Below are positions 61,369 to 64,000 of a DNA stretch of 64,000 bases, in pieces. Source of the stretch: Hymenobacter sp. BRD67 (GTDB lineage Bacteria > Bacteroidota > Bacteroidia > Cytophagales > Hymenobacteraceae). The translations under genes were made by a program, and so were the position numbers. Within the stretch, counting starts at the first letter, position 1. Each line of letters opens with the position of its first letter. The notes beneath the pieces are model-generated. The model searched no databases. It saw only the letters and a list, made by a program, of their open reading frames with translations, and was not told the DNA's origin. The stretch covers positions 2,294,001 to 2,358,000 of the forward strand of contig NZ_CP053904.1 in the NCBI RefSeq assembly GCF_013256425.1, read 5' to 3'.

Positions 61369-61548
61369 GCTGAATGGCAGATTTGTGCTGAGTAGACACC
61401 CGCCAATTAGCGTGGCGCGTACGTCAATCAACAAAAATACGGCGCAAAAAGGTCGGAGCCAGCCTTAGCAGAAAGCCTGACTACTCCCGCCATTGAATTG
61501 TCTCAGCACAGTATAACTAGCTTAAACTACCTAGCTCATAGCTGACAC

Positions 61549-61589
61549 GCAAAAGCGCCCGCTGGCCAGAAGCCAGCGGGCGCTTTTGC
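61549..61589. terminator. Terminator after di-haem oxidoreductase gene
   Basis: GCAAAAGCGCCCGCTGGC-CAGAA-GCCAGCGGGCGCTTTTGC, perfect 18-bp stem, 18 bases past the stop of the minus-strand gene. Confidence 0.8.
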
Positions 61590-61607
61590 CTAACTCGGAA
61601 CGGCAGC

Positions 61608-63080
61608 CTACAGCGAATTCAGGAAGGCCACCAGCTGGTCGCGTTGGGTTTTAGACATTTGCTCTACCTGCTGGCGCGAGTAGCCCGCTTCGCCATCGTG
61701 CCACATAATGGCTTCCATGGCATTGCGGGCCCGGCCATCGTGCAGCAGGTTGGTGTGGCCGCTGGTAATCTGGCTCAGGCCCATTCCCCAGAGCGGCGGC
61801 GTACGCCACTCCGAGCCGGAGGCCAGGAAATCGGGACGGTTATCGGCCAGGCCGGGGCCCATATCGTGCAGCAGCAGGTCGGTGAAGGGCGTAATAACCT
61901 GGTTGGAAAGCTGCGGCACGCCCGCTACGTCGCCAGTACGCAGCACCGGCGTGTGGCAGACGGCACAGCGGGCATTCATAAACAGCAGACGGCCGGCCTG
62001 CACGAGTGGGTCGTTGGTATTGCGCAGGGCGGGCACGCCCTGCGTGCGGGCATACATCATCAGGCTGGTACGCTCATTATCCGACACATCAACCCCGCCG
62101 CCCACGGTAGCCGAGCCATCGGGCTCTATCGGAAACAGGGTAGTGGTAATGCCCAGGTCGCCATTATAAGCGCCCGCAATCTGAGCCACCAGCGAAGGCT
62201 GGTTAGCCTTCCAGCCGAAGCGGCCCAGCTTGGTAGTTTGCGACACCGGGTCCCACACGTAGTTGGGCTTGCCGGTGATGCCAAACGAAAGTGCATTAGT
62301 CTGCATCTGTGCTATTTGCAAAATAGTTTGCTCGGGCACAGCCTCCAATAGGCTCAGGCCCGCCATTTGCGAGCCCGTGCGCGGCGAGAACAGGGCGCCG
62401 GCCGGCAGGGGCACGCTAAAGGTGTAGGTGGGCTGCCGCAGGCTCACGGTCGTGCCATCGGCCAAGGCCTTTAGCTGCTCCACGTAAGTAGTCGTCACTT
62501 TCCCCTTGAAGCTTACTACCCGCGTGCTATCGGGGCCCAGCGCTACTGGCTGAATCTGTAGCCCGAACACGGGTAGCGGGGCGGGGCCCCCGGTGCTGGT
62601 CTGGCCTGGCTGGCTTACCCGAAACAGGAGCTGCGGCGTTACGCCGTCTTTCGATACGTCGGCCCGGCCGCCACCCACGTGGCAGGACTGGCAGCTTTGA
62701 TTAACCCAGATGGGGGCCAGCTTAGCCAGCGAAAATACCCGGTTGAATGCTGCGTCGCCGGTCTGGTGTGCAGCCTGGGCTTGCGCATCGAAGCCGGGCG
62801 CTACTTGGTCGAACGCGCTGGCCGTAAAGTCTTTGGTGGTAGAGCTCCCCCCGGCCCGACCGTTTTGCACTACCGGCAGCCAAGTGTCTACCAGTTTCTG
62901 GTACTGCTGCTGGTCATTAGCGTTGGGGGCGCTGTCGTTGCTGCTGACCGCACTGGGCGTGGGAGCTACCTCATCGTTTAGATTTTTGGAGCAGCTGGCC
63001 AGCAGCAAAGTTCCGGCCAGCAGCAAGAAAGCCGGCGAGAAATAGTGGTTTACCGTGCGGGAGGTAAGTCTTTTTAGCAT
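61608..63080 (-). CDS. Di-haem c-type oxidoreductase lipoprotein (DHOR family)
   Basis: 490 aa. Lipoprotein signal with lipobox LLASC, so it is tethered in the envelope. Two haem-binding motifs: SCQSCHVGGGRAD and ARCAVCHTPVLR. The end HDGRARNAMEAIMWHDGEAG is the signature of di-haem oxidoreductases related to MauG and thiol oxidoreductases. In Bacteroidota such genes usually neighbour imelysin-type iron proteins; none is here. Redox role inferred; substrate unknown. Confidence 0.88.
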   Translation of the reverse strand: MLKRLTSRTVNHYFSPAFLLLAGTLLLASCSKNLNDEVAPTPSAVSSNDSAPNANDQQQYQKLVDTWLPVVQNGRAGGSSTTKDFTASAFDQVAPGFDAQAQAAHQTGDAAFNRVFSLAKLAPIWVNQSCQSCHVGGGRADVSKDGVTPQLLFRVSQPGQTSTGGPAPLPVFGLQIQPVALGPDSTRVVSFKGKVTTTYVEQLKALADGTTVSLRQPTYTFSVPLPAGALFSPRTGSQMAGLSLLEAVPEQTILQIAQMQTNALSFGITGKPNYVWDPVSQTTKLGRFGWKANQPSLVAQIAGAYNGDLGITTTLFPIEPDGSATVGGGVDVSDNERTSLMMYARTQGVPALRNTNDPLVQAGRLLFMNARCAVCHTPVLRTGDVAGVPQLSNQVITPFTDLLLHDMGPGLADNRPDFLASGSEWRTPPLWGMGLSQITSGHTNLLHDGRARNAMEAIMWHDGEAGYSRQQVEQMSKTQRDQLVAFLNSL

Positions 63081-63575
63081 ACAAGCATTGAAACGGAAGG
63101 TAAATAGCAGACAATGGCAGCCTAGACCTGCTACATTCCTTCGCTATTCCTATCAACAATTTTCGCAAGCAGCTCCAGGCAGCTGGCTACGGTACGTAAC
63201 AGCACCCCCAAAAAGATACGCGTCAAGCGGCTAGTGCCACCTTCCCTACCAGTATAATCATCTCACAAACGTGCTCATTTGATAAAAATCCCCGACGATA
63301 CAATATTTTTTCCCGTTGACTATCAATTATTTCCCAAAAAGGAAAAATAGCGCACTGTTTTTTGGGGAAAAGTTCAAAATCATGAGATTATTTTTCAACT
63401 AATCACTATTTCCGGAACCACCGCACCTGATATTAGCTAATAATATAAATTATAATATATTAAATATAAATACCTTTACCTAATACCACCAAATAATAGG
63501 GAAGGGGGCTTGCTCCCGCCCCTACTACTTTTTTGCAAGTATTTCGGTACCGTTAGCAAGTATATAAAAAAATTG
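63081..63575. other. AT-rich intergenic region, no gene seen
   Basis: About 495 bases upstream of the di-haem oxidoreductase gene, AT-rich especially at 63430-63490. No supported gene. It must contain the promoter of the di-haem gene, but no clear consensus was found. Confidence 0.5.
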
Positions 63576-64000
63576 TTATTTTAATTTATTTTTCTGCTGC
63601 GTAGTTATCAGCACCACCGAGCCTACAATGACGGCCGCACCTGCCAGCATCTGGCCCGTCAGCTTTTCGCCCAGCATGGCCCAGCCCAGCAGCACGGCCA
63701 CCACGGGGTTGACGTAGGCATAGGTGGCCACCCGCGCCGGCGGGGCGTGCCTGAGCAGCCAGCTGTAGGCCGTAAACGCCACCAGTGAGCCAAACACCAC
63801 CAGGTAGCCCCATCCCAGCCAGGCCGCCAGCCCGAAGCTGGCCGGCCGTAGGCCATGCCACTCGCCGGTAGCCGTGCTCAACAGTACCAGCAGCGCACCA
63901 CCGGCCAGCATCTGCATCCCCGAGGCCAGCACCGCCGACCGGGGTACCGGCGCGCGGAGGCCGTAAATGGAGCCCGCGGCCCAGCTAAAGGCGGCTAGCA
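63576..64000 (-). CDS. EamA/DMT-family permease, C-terminal part (5' end beyond window)
   Basis: The frame stays open to the right edge. About 141 residues are visible: LAAFSWAAGSIYGLRAP, then helices with GWGYLVVFGSLVAFTAYSWL, ATYAYVNPVVAVLLGWAMLG and GAAVIVGSVVLITTQQKN, the second EamA repeat of a drug/metabolite transporter. Roughly the first half of the protein is missing. Substrate unknown. Confidence 0.85.
   Translation of the reverse strand, partial: LAAFSWAAGSIYGLRAPVPRSAVLASGMQMLAGGALLVLLSTATGEWHGLRPASFGLAAWLGWGYLVVFGSLVAFTAYSWLLRHAPPARVATYAYVNPVVAVLLGWAMLGEKLTGQMLAGAAVIVGSVVLITTQQKNKLK

Overview
The window looks like a piece of a high-GC Bacteroidota chromosome, most likely Hymenobacter or a close Cytophagales relative. 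Evidence: several secreted proteins end in type IX secretion (T9SS) sorting domains; promoters resemble TTTG-N19-TAnnTTTG; there are large Bacteroidota-type Rhs proteins and many GC-rich housekeeping genes without Shine-Dalgarno sites. The organism is inferred from these features only.

Layout. 1-8.2 kb: lipoprotein amidase, a 51-aa membrane protein, a TetR regulator with an MFS exporter, a secreted GH30-ricin-T9SS hydrolase and an ArsB-type permease. 8.2-13.9 kb: small or decaying genes, a strong operator palindrome, a glycine-rich collagen-like surface protein, a T9SS-domain fragment and a peptidase-S74 chaperone protein cut off by an insertion sequence. 13.9-19.7 kb: an insertion-sequence island (intact IS3-type element, IS150-like remnant, a second IS3-type copy split by an IS110-family element), with a lone AT-rich SMI1/KNR4 immunity-like gene inside it. 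20.2-32.4 kb: three large co-oriented secreted-protein genes (GEVED/PKD T9SS protein, Rhs-like N-terminal protein, full Rhs protein ending in a predicted NucA/NucB-type DNase and a proline-rich tail), ended by an IS630-family element. 33.7-64 kb: mostly core genome: HTH gene, four tRNAs, HAD hydrolase, M50 protease, pgk, a double-length D-Ala-D-Ala ligase with a PASTA protein, recQ, deaminase, RidA, gyrB, Bat-type aerotolerance genes, thiolase, a secreted YwqK-repeat protein, an Lgt-like protein, topB, a di-haem oxidoreductase and an EamA permease that runs off the right edge.

How it fits together. The Rhs cluster with its AT-rich 3' end, the unlinked immunity-like gene and the flanking insertion sequences read as an accessory toxin locus reshuffled by transposition. 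The remainder is cell-wall synthesis, DNA topology, translation and surface hydrolysis.

Caveat that affects many entries. About 25 reading frames break where one base seems to be missing from a run of G or C, and restoring it rebuilds the expected protein each time. I treat these as probable sequence errors, not true pseudogenes, and give the position for each gene. In-frame stop codons (IS110, IS150-like element, T9SS fragment, nucleotidyltransferase) cannot be explained that way and look like real decay.
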